DNA from: Roseburia lenta
GTDB lineage: Bacteria > Bacillota > Clostridia > Lachnospirales > Lachnospiraceae
NCBI RefSeq assembly: GCF_014287435.1
Contig: NZ_JACOPG010000005.1
Location: forward strand, 62,001-126,000
Reading direction: 5' to 3'
DNA length: 64,000 nucleotides
Made by a program: the position numbers and the translations under genes. The notes beneath the pieces were generated by a model. That model worked only from the letters and a program-made list of their open reading frames with translations, did not search any database and was not told the origin of the DNA. Shown one piece after another: positions 17,605-27,383 of the stretch (position 1 is its first letter; the number at the start of each line of letters is the position of its first letter).

Positions 17605-19563
17605 ATGTTGACAAAAGGAAATTATATAGCAGATCGTTATGAGATCTTAGATAAAATCGGTACCGGCGGCATGTCCGATGTCTATAAGGCAAAGGATCAT
17701 ATCTTAGGTAGAGAAGTAGCAGTAAAAGTACTCAAACAGGAGTTCGCAGAGGATGTTACCTTTGTGACAAAGTTCCGCTCAGAAGCACAGTCAGCGGCAG
17801 GCTTGGAACATGCCAATATTGTAAACATTTATGATGTCGGCAGTGAAAATGGCATGTACTATATCGTTATGGAATATGTCGAGGGTATCACCCTAAAGAC
17901 CTATATCGAGAAAAAGGGACAACTCAATTTTAAAGAGGCGATCAGCATCGCCATTCAGGTAGGTCGCGGTATTGAGGCAGCCCACAATAAGGGCATTATC
18001 CATAGGGATATCAAGCCACAGAATATCATTATCTCCACGGAAGGTAAGGTCAAGGTTACCGATTTTGGTATCGCTAGGGCCACCACTTCCAACACCATTC
18101 ATGCGGATGTGATGGGATCTGTGCATTATGCATCACCGGAGCAGGCGAGAAATGGTTATGTGGACGGCAAGAGCGACATCTATTCTCTGGGTATCGTTAT
18201 GTATGAAATGGTGACCGGACGTGTACCGTTTGACGGAGATACCACCGTTGCCGTAGCCTTGCAGCATTTACAGGAAGAAATGGTCGCACCGAGTGCATAT
18301 GCACCGGAACTGCCGATCAGTTTAGAAAAGATCATTTTAAAATGTACCATGAAGAGCCCGGATCGCAGATACGCTACGATCGAAGATCTACTTTTGGATC
18401 TGAAAAAAGCACTTGTCAGCCCGAATGAGGATTTTGTGACGATCGGTTCCGCAGATGATGTGGAAAAGACCCGCGTGATCTCACCGGAGGAGCAGGAGCA
18501 GATCCGGGAAGGACTTGCCGAGGGCGAGGAAGTCGATGAGGGCGAACTTTTAGAGGATGAGGAAGACGAGGAAGAAGATGGTCCGGTCAATCCAAAACTC
18601 GATAAGGCGATCACCATTATGGGAATCGCGGCAGCCGTTATCATCATTGCCATTGTGATCTATATTGTGGGCAGTTTCTTTGGACTTTTCCATTTTGGAA
18701 CCAAGAAGAGCGACAGCGATAAGGACAGCAAGACACAGGCAGAGCAGGTAGAAATGATCAAGGTTGTGGGCATGACCGAGGATGAGGCAGTCGCAGCCTT
18801 AAAGAAGGCAGGCATTTCTTACGAGATCGTTTATGAGTCTTCCGATGATGCAGAGGAAGGCGAAGTCATCAAGCAGAGTGCTGATGAGGGCGACAAGGTC
18901 TCTACTACAGAAAAGGTCAAGATCACCGTTTGCAAAGAAGGAGATCTTGAAATACCAAGCGTGGTAGGCATGAACGGCGATGCAGCCATTCAGACCTTAA
19001 AAGATAAAGGATTTAAGGCAAACCGTACCTTTGAATACAGTTCTGATGTAGCAGAGGGGCAGGTTATCAGCCAGACACCGACCGGTGTTGGTAAAAAGGG
19101 TGATACTGTGACGATCGTTGTCAGTGCAGGCATCCAGTCCGTACAGGTACCGTCCCTGACCAATAAGACACAGCAGGAAGCAGCCAATGAACTTGCAAGT
19201 GTCGGCTTACAGGTTGGAAATGTGACAACCGAATACAGTGATAATTATGCGGCAGGCAGAGTTATCCGTCAGGGTATTACACAGGGCAAGACGGTAGATG
19301 CCGGAACCGCAGTTGATCTGGTGATCAGTGACGGCAAAAAACCGGAGTATTACAGTTATTCCGGCAGCGTCAGCAATACACATGATGTACCGGTATCCGT
19401 TGTCTTAAAGGATGCGGAAGGCGTTTCCATTGCGTCATGGGATCTGCAGGCAAACCAGTCATTGAATATCAGTGCAAAAGATATTGCAACTTCATCTGGA
19501 ACAATCGAAATTACTGGTGATGGTGTAAACGAGACAAAAACGGTTACATTTACAAAGCAATAA
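17605..19563 (+). CDS. prkC: PASTA-domain eukaryote-type Ser/Thr kinase (PrkC/Stk)
   Basis: A 652-residue membrane kinase. The kinase domain (1 to about 275) has GTGGMSDVY, the catalytic HRDIKPQN with Asp135, DFGIA and SPEQ. An acidic linker follows, then one membrane helix (about 334-360). Outside the cell there are three PASTA repeats (about 380-580), which in this family bind muropeptides or lipid II. A further 75-residue beta-rich domain, with no kinase similarity, ends the protein. It couples wall state to cytoplasmic phosphorylation. It pairs with prpC upstream and rsgA 3 to 9 bp downstream. Confidence 0.95.
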   Translation: MLTKGNYIADRYEILDKIGTGGMSDVYKAKDHILGREVAVKVLKQEFAEDVTFVTKFRSEAQSAAGLEHANIVNIYDVGSENGMYYIVMEYVEGITLKTYIEKKGQLNFKEAISIAIQVGRGIEAAHNKGIIHRDIKPQNIIISTEGKVKVTDFGIARATTSNTIHADVMGSVHYASPEQARNGYVDGKSDIYSLGIVMYEMVTGRVPFDGDTTVAVALQHLQEEMVAPSAYAPELPISLEKIILKCTMKSPDRRYATIEDLLLDLKKALVSPNEDFVTIGSADDVEKTRVISPEEQEQIREGLAEGEEVDEGELLEDEEDEEEDGPVNPKLDKAITIMGIAAAVIIIAIVIYIVGSFFGLFHFGTKKSDSDKDSKTQAEQVEMIKVVGMTEDEAVAALKKAGISYEIVYESSDDAEEGEVIKQSADEGDKVSTTEKVKITVCKEGDLEIPSVVGMNGDAAIQTLKDKGFKANRTFEYSSDVAEGQVISQTPTGVGKKGDTVTIVVSAGIQSVQVPSLTNKTQQEAANELASVGLQVGNVTTEYSDNYAAGRVIRQGITQGKTVDAGTAVDLVISDGKKPEYYSYSGSVSNTHDVPVSVVLKDAEGVSIASWDLQANQSLNISAKDIATSSGTIEITGDGVNETKTVTFTKQ

Positions 19564-19572
19564 AGGATGCAC

Positions 19573-20451
19573 ATGACAGGCAGGATAGTAAAAGGAATTT
19601 CCGGATTCTACTACGTTTTCGTAGCAGGATCCGGAATTTATGAATGTAAGGCAAAAGGTGCCTTCCGAAAACAAGGGTTAAAGCCTCTGGTTGGCGATCA
19701 GGTAGAAATCGATGTGCTGGATGAGGCAGAACATCTGGGAAACGTAGTCAGGATCTTACCGCGCAAAAATGCCCTGATCCGTCCGGCAGTTGCCAATGTC
19801 GATCAGGCACTTGTTATTTTTGCGACCGATTCTCCAAAACCCAATCTCAACCTTTTGGACCGCTTTTTGGTCATGATGGCTTATCAGGATGTGCCGGTGC
19901 AGATCTGCTTTAACAAAGAAGATCTGGGAAGCCGGGCGGACAAGCAGGTCTTAAAGGAGACCTATGAACTGGCAGGCTATCCGGTACATTTTACCCAGGC
20001 GATCACCGGGGAGGGCAGAGAGGAGATCAGGACACTCTTGCAGGGCAAGACGACTACGGTGGCAGGACCGTCCGGTGTTGGCAAGTCGTCGCTGATCAAT
20101 GGATTGCAGGATCATACCCTGATGGAGACCGGTGCCATCAGCCAGAAGATCGGGCGTGGAAAACACACGACCAGACACAGTGAACTGATTCCCATTGGCG
20201 GGGATTCCTTTATCATGGATACACCGGGCTTTAGTTCCATGTATGTACCGGAGATCGAGGCAGGGGGTCTATGGGAATGTTTCCCCGAATTTGTGCCACA
20301 TGAACCGGAATGTCGTTTTCAGGGCTGCGCCCATATAGGAGAGCCGGATTGCGGGATCAAAGAGGCGGTAGCACGCAAGCAGATCGCGCAGAGCCGCTAT
20401 GACAATTACAAGTTATTGTATGAAGAACTCGTTCAGGCAAGAAAATATTAG
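19573..20451 (+). CDS. rsgA: Ribosome small subunit-dependent GTPase A
   Basis: A circularly permuted GTPase of 292 residues that checks 30S maturation. It has an OB-fold N-terminus (MTGRIVKGISGFYYV), G4 (FNKED), G1 GPSGVGKSSLIN, G3 DTPGF and a zinc region with C...C.H.....C (ECRFQGCAHIGEPDC). An ATG lies also at 19567, but AAAGG abuts it; the ATG at 19573 has correct spacing and matches the usual start of RsgA proteins. It follows prkC directly, as in Bacillus. Confidence 0.94.
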   Translation: MTGRIVKGISGFYYVFVAGSGIYECKAKGAFRKQGLKPLVGDQVEIDVLDEAEHLGNVVRILPRKNALIRPAVANVDQALVIFATDSPKPNLNLLDRFLVMMAYQDVPVQICFNKEDLGSRADKQVLKETYELAGYPVHFTQAITGEGREEIRTLLQGKTTTVAGPSGVGKSSLINGLQDHTLMETGAISQKIGRGKHTTRHSELIPIGGDSFIMDTPGFSSMYVPEIEAGGLWECFPEFVPHEPECRFQGCAHIGEPDCGIKEAVARKQIAQSRYDNYKLLYEELVQARKY

Positions 20452-20485
20452 TGCCTGGCGGAAACAGAGTAAACAGGAGAGAATC

Positions 20486-21133
20486 ATGAATTGTTTGTCA
20501 CCTTCGATTTTATCTGCAGATTATGGTAAATTGGCAGAGGAGATAGAGAGAATTGATGAGGCGGGAGCACAGTATATCCACATTGATGTCATGGATGGTA
20601 TGTTTGTGCCAAACATCACACTTGGCGCACCGGTGGTCAAGTCTTTGCGTAAATACACAGACCGCATTTTAGATGTGCACCTGATGATCGAAGAACCGGA
20701 TCGCTATGTGGAGGATTTTGCCAAGGCAGGAGCCGATATCATTACGGTGCATGCGGAGGCCTGCCGCCATTTGGATCGTACGGTAGCGCATATCAAGGAA
20801 CTGGGGACCATGGCAGGCGTTGCGATCAATCCGGCAACACCGATCGAGGTTTTGCGCCATGTCATAGATCAGGTAGATATGGTACTGATCATGACGGTAA
20901 ATCCGGGCTATGGCGGACAGAAACTGATCCCATATACCCTGGAGAAGGTGACAGAACTGCGTCGTATCTTAGGAGAGCGTGGCATCAAACTTGACATTGA
21001 GGTGGATGGTGGCATTACCTTGGATAATGTCGATCAGGCACTTATTGCCGGTGCCAATATCATTGTGGCTGGCAGTGCCGTATTTTCCGGGGATGCAGCA
21101 GCCAATGTAGAAGCATTTTTGACGCATATGTAG
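20486..21133 (+). CDS. rpe: Ribulose-phosphate 3-epimerase
   Basis: A 215-residue TIM-barrel enzyme that interconverts ribulose 5-phosphate and xylulose 5-phosphate. Motifs are LSPSILSADY, HIDVMDGMFVPNI, HLMIE, MTVNPGYGGQ and EVDGGI, with the metal His and Asp ligands in place. The frame opens at 20399 inside rsgA, but ACAGGAGAG before the ATG at 20486 and the family start MNCLSPSIL settle it. A 31-bp dispersed repeat follows the stop closely. Confidence 0.95.
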   Translation: MNCLSPSILSADYGKLAEEIERIDEAGAQYIHIDVMDGMFVPNITLGAPVVKSLRKYTDRILDVHLMIEEPDRYVEDFAKAGADIITVHAEACRHLDRTVAHIKELGTMAGVAINPATPIEVLRHVIDQVDMVLIMTVNPGYGGQKLIPYTLEKVTELRRILGERGIKLDIEVDGGITLDNVDQALIAGANIIVAGSAVFSGDAAANVEAFLTHM

Positions 21134-21139
21134 ACCACA

Positions 21140-21170
21140 GGGACGTTCCTTTTGGCTTATGGAGTGTCCC
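21140..21170 (-). repeat. 31-bp dispersed palindromic repeat, copy 2 (inverted)
   Basis: Read on the minus strand it starts GGGACACTCC and ends GGAACGTCCC, with GCCAAAAG in the middle, matching the copies at 8476, 21940 and 30198. It sits 6 bp after the rpe stop and 30 bp before thiN. Confidence 0.85.
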
Positions 21171-21199
21171 GAATGGCTTGGTAGTATAGAGGTTACAGC

Positions 21200-21856
21200 A
21201 TGAAAAACGAAGAAGTAACACTGATTTTGGCAGGGGGTAATTTATCCCTGCCTTTTTTGGAAAATGTCATAAAAGAACATGCGGGGGCTACGATCATCGC
21301 TGCGGACAGAGGCCTGGAAGCCTGCATGAAATTGCAGATTGAGCCGGACTATGTCATAGGAGATTTTGATTCACTGGATGAGCAGGTCAAGGATGCCTTT
21401 CTGGCAGACCGTCGCAATGTAACAAAACTCAATCCCATAAAGGATGATACAGATTCGGAAGCGGCGCTGCATCTGGCGTTTGAAAAGACAAAGGGTGATA
21501 TCTTTCTTTTGGGAGGAACCGGAACCAGACTGGATCATGTGCTTGGCAATATTGCCATTTTAGGACAGGGCTTTGTACAGGATCGCCATATTTTTCTTTT
21601 GGATGAACATAACCGGATCCGTCTGATCCAGAAGGAGTGCCGGATCAAAAAGGAAGAACAGTATGGAAAATATGTATCCGTGGTTTCTTTTTGCGGCGTT
21701 GCAAGAGGTGTAAGCGAGAGCGGCGTATTCTATCCGCTGGATCATGTAGATCTGCAGCCGTTTACATCCTTAGGCATCAGTAATGAGATCGTGGACGAGG
21801 AAGCCGTGATCACGGTGGAGGATGGAACGCTGATTGTGATTGAGTCCAAGGATTGA
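21200..21856 (+). CDS. thiN: Thiamine pyrophosphokinase
   Basis: A 218-residue thiamine pyrophosphokinase that makes thiamine diphosphate from thiamine and ATP. It has ILAGGNLS, AADRGLEA, the metal and substrate motif VIGDFDSL, the DDTDSE acidic motif and GGTGTRLDHVLGN. The C-terminal thiamine-binding beta domain is present. It is the last gene of the housekeeping run and converges with the cellobiose phosphorylase gene. The rpe-thiN order is the same as in Bacillus. Confidence 0.94.
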   Translation: MKNEEVTLILAGGNLSLPFLENVIKEHAGATIIAADRGLEACMKLQIEPDYVIGDFDSLDEQVKDAFLADRRNVTKLNPIKDDTDSEAALHLAFEKTKGDIFLLGGTGTRLDHVLGNIAILGQGFVQDRHIFLLDEHNRIRLIQKECRIKKEEQYGKYVSVVSFCGVARGVSESGVFYPLDHVDLQPFTSLGISNEIVDEEAVITVEDGTLIVIESKD

Positions 21857-21861
21857 GCACG

Positions 21862-21927
21862 GAGACAGGCACAGATAAGGACAAACGGATAGGTGCCTGC
21901 CCATTTGTCCTTATCTGCGCCTGTCTC
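21862..21927. repeat. 24-bp stem palindrome between convergent genes
   Basis: Arms 21862-21885 and 21904-21927 are inverted repeats with one mismatch over 24 bp, around an 18-nt loop. The loop itself contains GGTGCCTGCC, which can pair with GGCAGGCAC-like bases of the arm, so an alternative fold exists. No T-run follows, so it is not a classic terminator. It lies between the thiN stop and copy 3 of the 31-bp repeat. Confidence 0.75.
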
Positions 21928-21939
21928 AGAAAGCCAAAA

Positions 21940-21970
21940 GGGACGCTCCTTATGGCAAAAGGAACGTCCC
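21940..21970 (+). repeat. 31-bp dispersed palindromic repeat, copy 3
   Basis: Starts GGGACGCTCC, has GGCAAAAG in the middle and ends GGAACGTCCC; otherwise as the copies at 8476, 21140 and 30198. It ends 5 bp before the stop of the minus-strand phosphorylase gene. Confidence 0.85.
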
Positions 21971-21975
21971 TGACG

Positions 21976-24411
21976 TCAGCCGAGTGTGACCTCGACCTGA
22001 TATTCTTTTTTACCTCTTACATAAGGAATGACATTGCCTGCAATTTCCTGTCCATCGACACGCAGACTGACCACACCTTTTTCTACCTGTTTCGGATTTC
22101 TCACCTGAATATGGTAGGTTCCTTCACGGAACTTTCTTGTTAGTTCAAAATCCCCAAAATCATGCGGAATACACGGATCTACCGATAAGCCCTCATGGGT
22201 TGGCAGAAGCCCTAAGATATGTTGGGATATGTTGACAAAAGTCCAGGCAGCCGTTCCGGTCAGCCAACTGTTCTTTGCTTCTCCAAAGAAGGCGGCATCG
22301 CGTCCGGCGATCATCTGTGAGTAAACATAAGGCTCTGTCCGGTGTATCTCACTGAATTCCTCCACATAGGCAGGGCAGGTCTTTTGGTAGATCTCAAAAG
22401 CACGGTCGCCCCTGCCGATCACGGTCTCGGAAATGGAAACCCATGGGTTGTTATGACAGAAAATACCCGCATTTTCCTTATATCCCGGTGGATAAGAAGT
22501 GATCTCGCCCAGTTCCAGATGATATCTGGTGTAGGCAGGCTGGAGCAGGACGATACCGTATTTGGTGTCCAGTCGTTCCTTGACAGAATCCAGCGCTTCT
22601 TTGGCAAGACCTTCCTTGACGCCGACACCGGCGAGAGGGCAGAAGCCCTGTGTCTCGATATAGATCTGTCCTTCCTCACATTCATGGGAGCCGACCTTCT
22701 GCCCGTGGGCATCATAGGCACGCAGGAACCATTTGCCATCCCAGCCATCCTTTAAGATGACATCATAGATCTTGGCAACTTCTTTCTCTGCCCGCGTGGC
22801 CTCGGACGTATTCCCGGTTAGCCGGCATAACTTGGCATAGGCATTTCCGTATTTGACAAACATGGCTGCAATAAAGACAGATTCCGCTACCGGTCCCTCA
22901 CTTGGACCAAAGGTCTGGAAGGATTCACCCGGATGTGCGGAAAAGCAGTTTAAATTCAGGCAATCGTTCCAGTCGGCACGCCCGATCAGAGGCAGTCCGT
23001 GAGGCCCCTTATGGTTTACGATATAGTCAAAAGACCGGTGCAGATGTTCCATGAGTGGCGCGGCAAGACTGACATCATTATCAAATGGCACGGCTTCGTC
23101 TAAGATGGAAAAATCGCCTGTCTCGCGGATATAGGCATCTGTTCCAGCGATCAGCCAGAGGGGATCATCATTAAAACCACTGCCAATATCGGAATTTCCT
23201 TTTTTGGTCAGCGGCTGATACTGGTGGTAGGCACTGCCGTCGATAAATTGTGTTGCGGCAATGTCTAAGATACGCTCTCTGGCACGCTCCGGTATGAGAT
23301 GGACAAAACCAAGCAGATCCTGACAGGAATCGCGGAAGCCCATACCGCGTCCGATACCGGATTCGTAGTAGGAGGCAGAGCGTGACATATTAAAGGTCAC
23401 CATACACTGATACTGGTTCCAGATATTGACCATGCGATCGACTTTTTCATTGGAAGATGTGACATGATATTTGGATAGCAGGTCTTCCCAATAGGCAGCC
23501 AGGGCGGATAGAGCCTGCTCCACCTGTGCATCGGTCTGGTATTTGGCAAGGATCTCTTTCGCCGGTTTCTTATTGATGATGTCGGGCGCAGACCATTTCT
23601 CCGCAAGGGGATTTTCGGCATAGCCCAGAACAAAGATCAGCGATTTTTCCTGACCTGGAGCAAGGGTCAGATCGATCTGGTGGCAGGCAATCGGAGACCA
23701 GCCGCTTGCTACGGAATTGGAGCAGGCGCCTTTTTCTACAACTTGTGGATGGTCATTGCCCCGGTAAGCACCAAGAAAGGCATCCCGGCTGGTATCAAAT
23801 CCGTCGATCGGTGCATTGACCCCATAAAAAGCAAAGTGATCGCGGCGCTCGCGGTACTCGGTCTTATGGTAGATGACCGAATCTTCAATCTCGACTTCGC
23901 CGATACTCAAATTTCTCTGGAAGTTCTTCATATCGTCATCCGCATTCCAAAGACACCATTCCACATAAGAAAAGAGGGAAAAAGTCTTAGGCGCATCGCC
24001 ATCATTTTTTAAATGCAGCCACTGGAGCTCACAGTTATCTTCCAAAGGAACAAAGAAGAGAACCGATGCCTGCAGGTTCTTCTTTTTCCCGGTAAAACGG
24101 CTATAGCCCAGGCCGTGGCAACATTCGTAAAAATCTAGGTCCGTCTTGGTCGGCTGCCAGCCTGGATTCCAGATGCAGTCCCCATCTTTGATATAAAAGT
24201 ATTTGCCGTTAGTATCGCAAGGTACGTCGTTATAGCGGTAGCGAGTCAGGCGCAGGAGTCTGGCATCCCGATAAAAGGTATAGCCGCCGCAGGTATTGGA
24301 TATGAGGGAGAAAAATTCCCGGTTTCCCAGATAATTGATCCAGGGAAGTGGTGTTTTCGGTGTAGTGATCACATATTCCTTATGTTGATCATCAAAGTAA
24401 CCAAATTTCAT
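21976..24411 (-). CDS. Cellobiose phosphorylase (GH94)
   Basis: An 811-residue GH94 phosphorylase. Length and collinear sequence match clostridial cellobiose phosphorylases rather than the longer cellodextrin phosphorylases. It starts [27 protein letters not shown] in pieces, has [20 protein letters not shown], and carries [11 protein letters not shown] with the general acid Asp. It splits cellobiose with phosphate into glucose 1-phosphate and glucose, saving ATP. No signal peptide is present, so it is cytoplasmic. GGAGG is 7 bp before the ATG. It is divergent from a LacI gene and CUT1 transporter that likely import its substrate; candidate operators lie between them. Confidence 0.94.
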   Translation of the reverse strand: MKFGYFDDQHKEYVITTPKTPLPWINYLGNREFFSLISNTCGGYTFYRDARLLRLTRYRYNDVPCDTNGKYFYIKDGDCIWNPGWQPTKTDLDFYECCHGLGYSRFTGKKKNLQASVLFFVPLEDNCELQWLHLKNDGDAPKTFSLFSYVEWCLWNADDDMKNFQRNLSIGEVEIEDSVIYHKTEYRERRDHFAFYGVNAPIDGFDTSRDAFLGAYRGNDHPQVVEKGACSNSVASGWSPIACHQIDLTLAPGQEKSLIFVLGYAENPLAEKWSAPDIINKKPAKEILAKYQTDAQVEQALSALAAYWEDLLSKYHVTSSNEKVDRMVNIWNQYQCMVTFNMSRSASYYESGIGRGMGFRDSCQDLLGFVHLIPERARERILDIAATQFIDGSAYHQYQPLTKKGNSDIGSGFNDDPLWLIAGTDAYIRETGDFSILDEAVPFDNDVSLAAPLMEHLHRSFDYIVNHKGPHGLPLIGRADWNDCLNLNCFSAHPGESFQTFGPSEGPVAESVFIAAMFVKYGNAYAKLCRLTGNTSEATRAEKEVAKIYDVILKDGWDGKWFLRAYDAHGQKVGSHECEEGQIYIETQGFCPLAGVGVKEGLAKEALDSVKERLDTKYGIVLLQPAYTRYHLELGEITSYPPGYKENAGIFCHNNPWVSISETVIGRGDRAFEIYQKTCPAYVEEFSEIHRTEPYVYSQMIAGRDAAFFGEAKNSWLTGTAAWTFVNISQHILGLLPTHEGLSVDPCIPHDFGDFELTRKFREGTYHIQVRNPKQVEKGVVSLRVDGQEIAGNVIPYVRGKKEYQVEVTLG

Positions 24412-24822
24412 AATAACCTCCGATTTTTAACTATAAAATTGAATGAAGGTGGTGCAAAGAATTTAAGAAATACCTGGTAAGCGCTGCACCATACTGAAAA
24501 CGATTAAGAGACTGAAAATAATGGAATATTTATTCTTGAGTCAGATTATAATGTATAAAACTTGGAAAATCAACAGGAAATCAACGAAAATACTACGAAA
24601 ACCACAGGCTTTTTATGGGCTTTCCTTATATAAAATAATTACGAAAATGTAGTTTCGTAAAAATGGGCAAAACAAAAGTCCTTAAACTGTGAAACCTTGC
24701 CAAAAATAGGTGAAAACATCAAAAAAGGCTTGCAGACCATATCAAATTGATGTACATTCAACTTACGAAAACGATTAAGAGATTTTTCTTCAAAACAAAT
24801 TACAAAGTCGAGAGGAGAAAGG
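24412..24822. promoter_or_regulatory. Divergent control region with repeated candidate LacI operators
   Basis: The 411-bp gap between the divergent phosphorylase and lacI genes is AT-rich and holds no gene. GAAAACGATTAAGAGA occurs twice, at 24496-24511 and 24767-24782, one near each gene. A perfect inverted repeat TTACGAAA-N6-TTTCGTAA lies at 24639-24660, and ACGAAAA recurs elsewhere in the gap. A possible minus-strand promoter for the phosphorylase has TATAGT at 24430-24435. LacI-family proteins usually bind palindromes with a central CG, so these sites are good candidates; binding is inferred. Confidence 0.6.
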
Positions 24823-25842
24823 ATGGTATCACTCAAGGATATTGCAAAGGCTTGTCAGGTTTCCGTGGCAACCGTCAGCAAGGCACTCAACGATCACAAT
24901 GATATCAGTGCTGAGACAAAGGAACGGATTCGGCAGGTGGCAAAAGACATGGGATATTTTCCAAACTCTGCGGCAAAGGCACTCAAGACAAATCGTACTT
25001 ATAATATCGGTGTTTTGTTTGTCGATGAAGCACGTAGCGGTTTGACACACAATTACTTTTCACATGTGCTTGACAGTTTCAAGCAGACAGCGGAGCAGCA
25101 GGGCTATGATATGACTTTTATCAACTGTTGCAAGACCCGTCCCAACCGCATGACCTATCTGGAACATGCCAGATACCGTGGATTTGATGGCGTGGTGATC
25201 GCCTGTATCGATTTTAACGACCCGGAAGTGATAGAACTTGTAAAAAGCAACATTCCGGTAGTGACGATCGATCACCTTTTCCACAATCGCATCGCCATCA
25301 TGTCGGACAATGCAAAGGGCATGGAAGACCTCTTTTCCTATGTATATGAAAGAGGACATCGGAAGATCGCTTATATCCATGGCGCAGATTCCGCAGTTAC
25401 CCAGAGCCGCTTATCTACCTTTTACCGGATGGCGGAGCAAAAGGGCTTATCCATCCCGGATGCTTACATCAAGGAAGCGGCATACCGCAACGCGGATGAG
25501 GCATATGAAAGAACCAGAGAACTTCTGGCATTGGAGGATCGACCGACCTGCATCTTATATCAGGATGATTTCGCCAGTTTCGGCGGTATCAAGGCAATCC
25601 GACAGGCTGGACTCAAGATCCCGCAGGACATTTCCGTAGCCGGTTATGACGGTATACGGATCGCCTATCAGTTGGAGCCGCAGTTGACGACCTTAAAGCA
25701 GGACACGGACAGCATTGGACGATTGGCAGCAGAGCAGTTGATCAGTCTGATCGAGGAACCAAAGACAACGCTGATCCGTCCATACATTGTCGAAGGCTAT
25801 GTGGAAAAAGGACAGTCCGTAAGGGACATCAATCATACCTAG
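24823..25842 (+). CDS. LacI/GalR-family transcriptional regulator
   Basis: A 339-residue regulator. The N-terminal helix-turn-helix (SLKDIAKACQVSVATVSKAL) in pieces and hinge helix are followed by a periplasmic-binding-protein-like sensor domain (about 60-335). It should repress or activate the neighbouring cellobiose genes in response to a sugar. Position supports this: it is divergent from cellobiose phosphorylase and 80 bp upstream of the solute-binding gene. AGGAGAAAGG precedes the ATG. Autoregulation is possible because a repeat copy ends 40 bp before its start. Confidence 0.9.
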   Translation: MVSLKDIAKACQVSVATVSKALNDHNDISAETKERIRQVAKDMGYFPNSAAKALKTNRTYNIGVLFVDEARSGLTHNYFSHVLDSFKQTAEQQGYDMTFINCCKTRPNRMTYLEHARYRGFDGVVIACIDFNDPEVIELVKSNIPVVTIDHLFHNRIAIMSDNAKGMEDLFSYVYERGHRKIAYIHGADSAVTQSRLSTFYRMAEQKGLSIPDAYIKEAAYRNADEAYERTRELLALEDRPTCILYQDDFASFGGIKAIRQAGLKIPQDISVAGYDGIRIAYQLEPQLTTLKQDTDSIGRLAAEQLISLIEEPKTTLIRPYIVEGYVEKGQSVRDINHT

Positions 25843-25922
25843 TGCACAATTACAGTGGCGATGACTACTGTGGTTAGCAATAAATATTTATATGTAATGT
25901 ATTTAAAAAGGAGGAAAACGAA

Positions 25923-27317
25923 ATGAAAAAGAGAAAAGTGTTAGCGATGTTGTTGGCATTTGCCATGACGTTTTCGTTGGCAGCCTGTGGAAGTTCTGGG
26001 GGGAACGACGATCAGGCAAACAGTGATGCAGACACGGAGAGTGGTTCCGATGAGGATGCCATTCCGGATAATGAGATCACAGGTGATCCGAGTGCAAAAG
26101 ATGCTTTTGTTGTCTGGGCGTGGAACACAGATTTTACGACCTTGCAGGACCTATTAGTAGAAAAATACCCGGATCTCAAGGATAGACTGGTATTTGTAAA
26201 CTGCGGTGGTTCCAGTTACTATCAGGACAAGATCGATGCTTTGTTAGACGATCCGAGCAACGAACTTTATCCTGACATGATGCTTTTGGAAGTTGGTTAT
26301 GTGCAGAAATATGTGCAGTCTGATTATCTGATGAGCCTTAAGGATCTCGGCATCACAGATGCTGATACAGCAGACCAGTTCTCTTACAATATCGAACTTG
26401 GTTCTGACAAGGATGGCGTTCAGAAGGCTTCTTTCTGGCAGGCAACACCCGGATGTATCCAGATCCGTGCTGATCTTGCAGAAAAGTACTTGGGCACGAC
26501 CGATCAGGCAGAACTTGAGAAGACCTTCTCTAGTTGGGATTCTATCTTAGAAGCAGCAAGAAAAGTCAATGATGCTTCCGGCGGAAAAGTAAAACTCTTC
26601 TCCGGCTATGATGATCTGAAGTACATCTTCTTAAATGGTGCCCGTACCGTTGGCTGGTATGATGACAATGATGTGATCCAGATGGATCCTGCCATGGAAG
26701 AATACATGGAATACTCAAAGACCTTATATGATGAAGATCTTACCTTTAATACTACTATGTGGGGGACAGACTGGGCAGCATTAAAAGATGGCGATGGCGA
26801 GAAGTCAGAAGCATGTATCGCATTTGCAGGATGCCCATGGTACACCTATTGGAGCCTGACTGATACATGGGATAAGAACACCATCCTTGTAGACGCACCG
26901 GTTCAGTTCTATTGGGGCGGTACCGGACTTGCAGCAACCGCAAAATGTGCTGATACAGACGTTGCAGCAGAGATCATCAAGTCCTGCACTTGTGACAAGG
27001 ACTTCATGACAAGCATTTATAAAGCAAATGGTGACTTTGTAAACAACCAGAAGGCTATCTCTGATATCGTAGCAAACAATTTAAAGGGTGCTTCTACCTT
27101 TAGCCTTTACGGCGACCAGAACATTCCGGAATTCTTCTCGACAAGAGGACAGAATGTAGATGTATCTTTGGTTACAGCAGAAGATATGACGATCAATGAG
27201 ACCCTGTTCCCGGCAGCAGTTACCGCATATGCGACCGGCGAATCTGATAAGGACACTGCCATCAAGGACTTCAAGGCAGCCGTACATGACACATATTCTT
27301 ATTTGAAAGTAGAGTAG
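25923..27317 (+). CDS. CUT1 ABC transporter solute-binding lipoprotein
   Basis: A 464-residue extracellular solute-binding protein of family 1. The signal peptide ends in a lipobox with Cys22 (SLAAC), followed by a Gly/Ser/Asp-rich linker. The body has aromatic-rich regions (VVWAWN, GWYDDN, CPWYTYWS) typical of oligosaccharide binders. It should be lipid-anchored outside the membrane and deliver cello-oligosaccharides or a similar sugar to the two permeases downstream. AGGAGG is well placed. A strong hairpin after the stop may raise its level relative to the permeases. Confidence 0.9.
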   Translation: MKKRKVLAMLLAFAMTFSLAACGSSGGNDDQANSDADTESGSDEDAIPDNEITGDPSAKDAFVVWAWNTDFTTLQDLLVEKYPDLKDRLVFVNCGGSSYYQDKIDALLDDPSNELYPDMMLLEVGYVQKYVQSDYLMSLKDLGITDADTADQFSYNIELGSDKDGVQKASFWQATPGCIQIRADLAEKYLGTTDQAELEKTFSSWDSILEAARKVNDASGGKVKLFSGYDDLKYIFLNGARTVGWYDDNDVIQMDPAMEEYMEYSKTLYDEDLTFNTTMWGTDWAALKDGDGEKSEACIAFAGCPWYTYWSLTDTWDKNTILVDAPVQFYWGGTGLAATAKCADTDVAAEIIKSCTCDKDFMTSIYKANGDFVNNQKAISDIVANNLKGASTFSLYGDQNIPEFFSTRGQNVDVSLVTAEDMTINETLFPAAVTAYATGESDKDTAIKDFKAAVHDTYSYLKVE

Positions 27318-27327
27318 TAAAAATCCT

Positions 27328-27358
27328 TTGCCCGGAGCAGGACTTGGGCTCCGGGCAA
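27328..27358 (+). terminator. Attenuating hairpin between solute-binding and permease genes
   Basis: TTGCCCGGAGC and GCTCCGGGCAA form a perfect 11-bp stem with a 9-nt loop, followed by TCATTTT. It is only 25 bp before the permease start, so it is probably a partial terminator or an mRNA-stabilising hairpin that keeps binding protein in excess. Confidence 0.75.
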
Positions 27359-27383
27359 TCATTTTAAATGAGGTGAAAACCAT

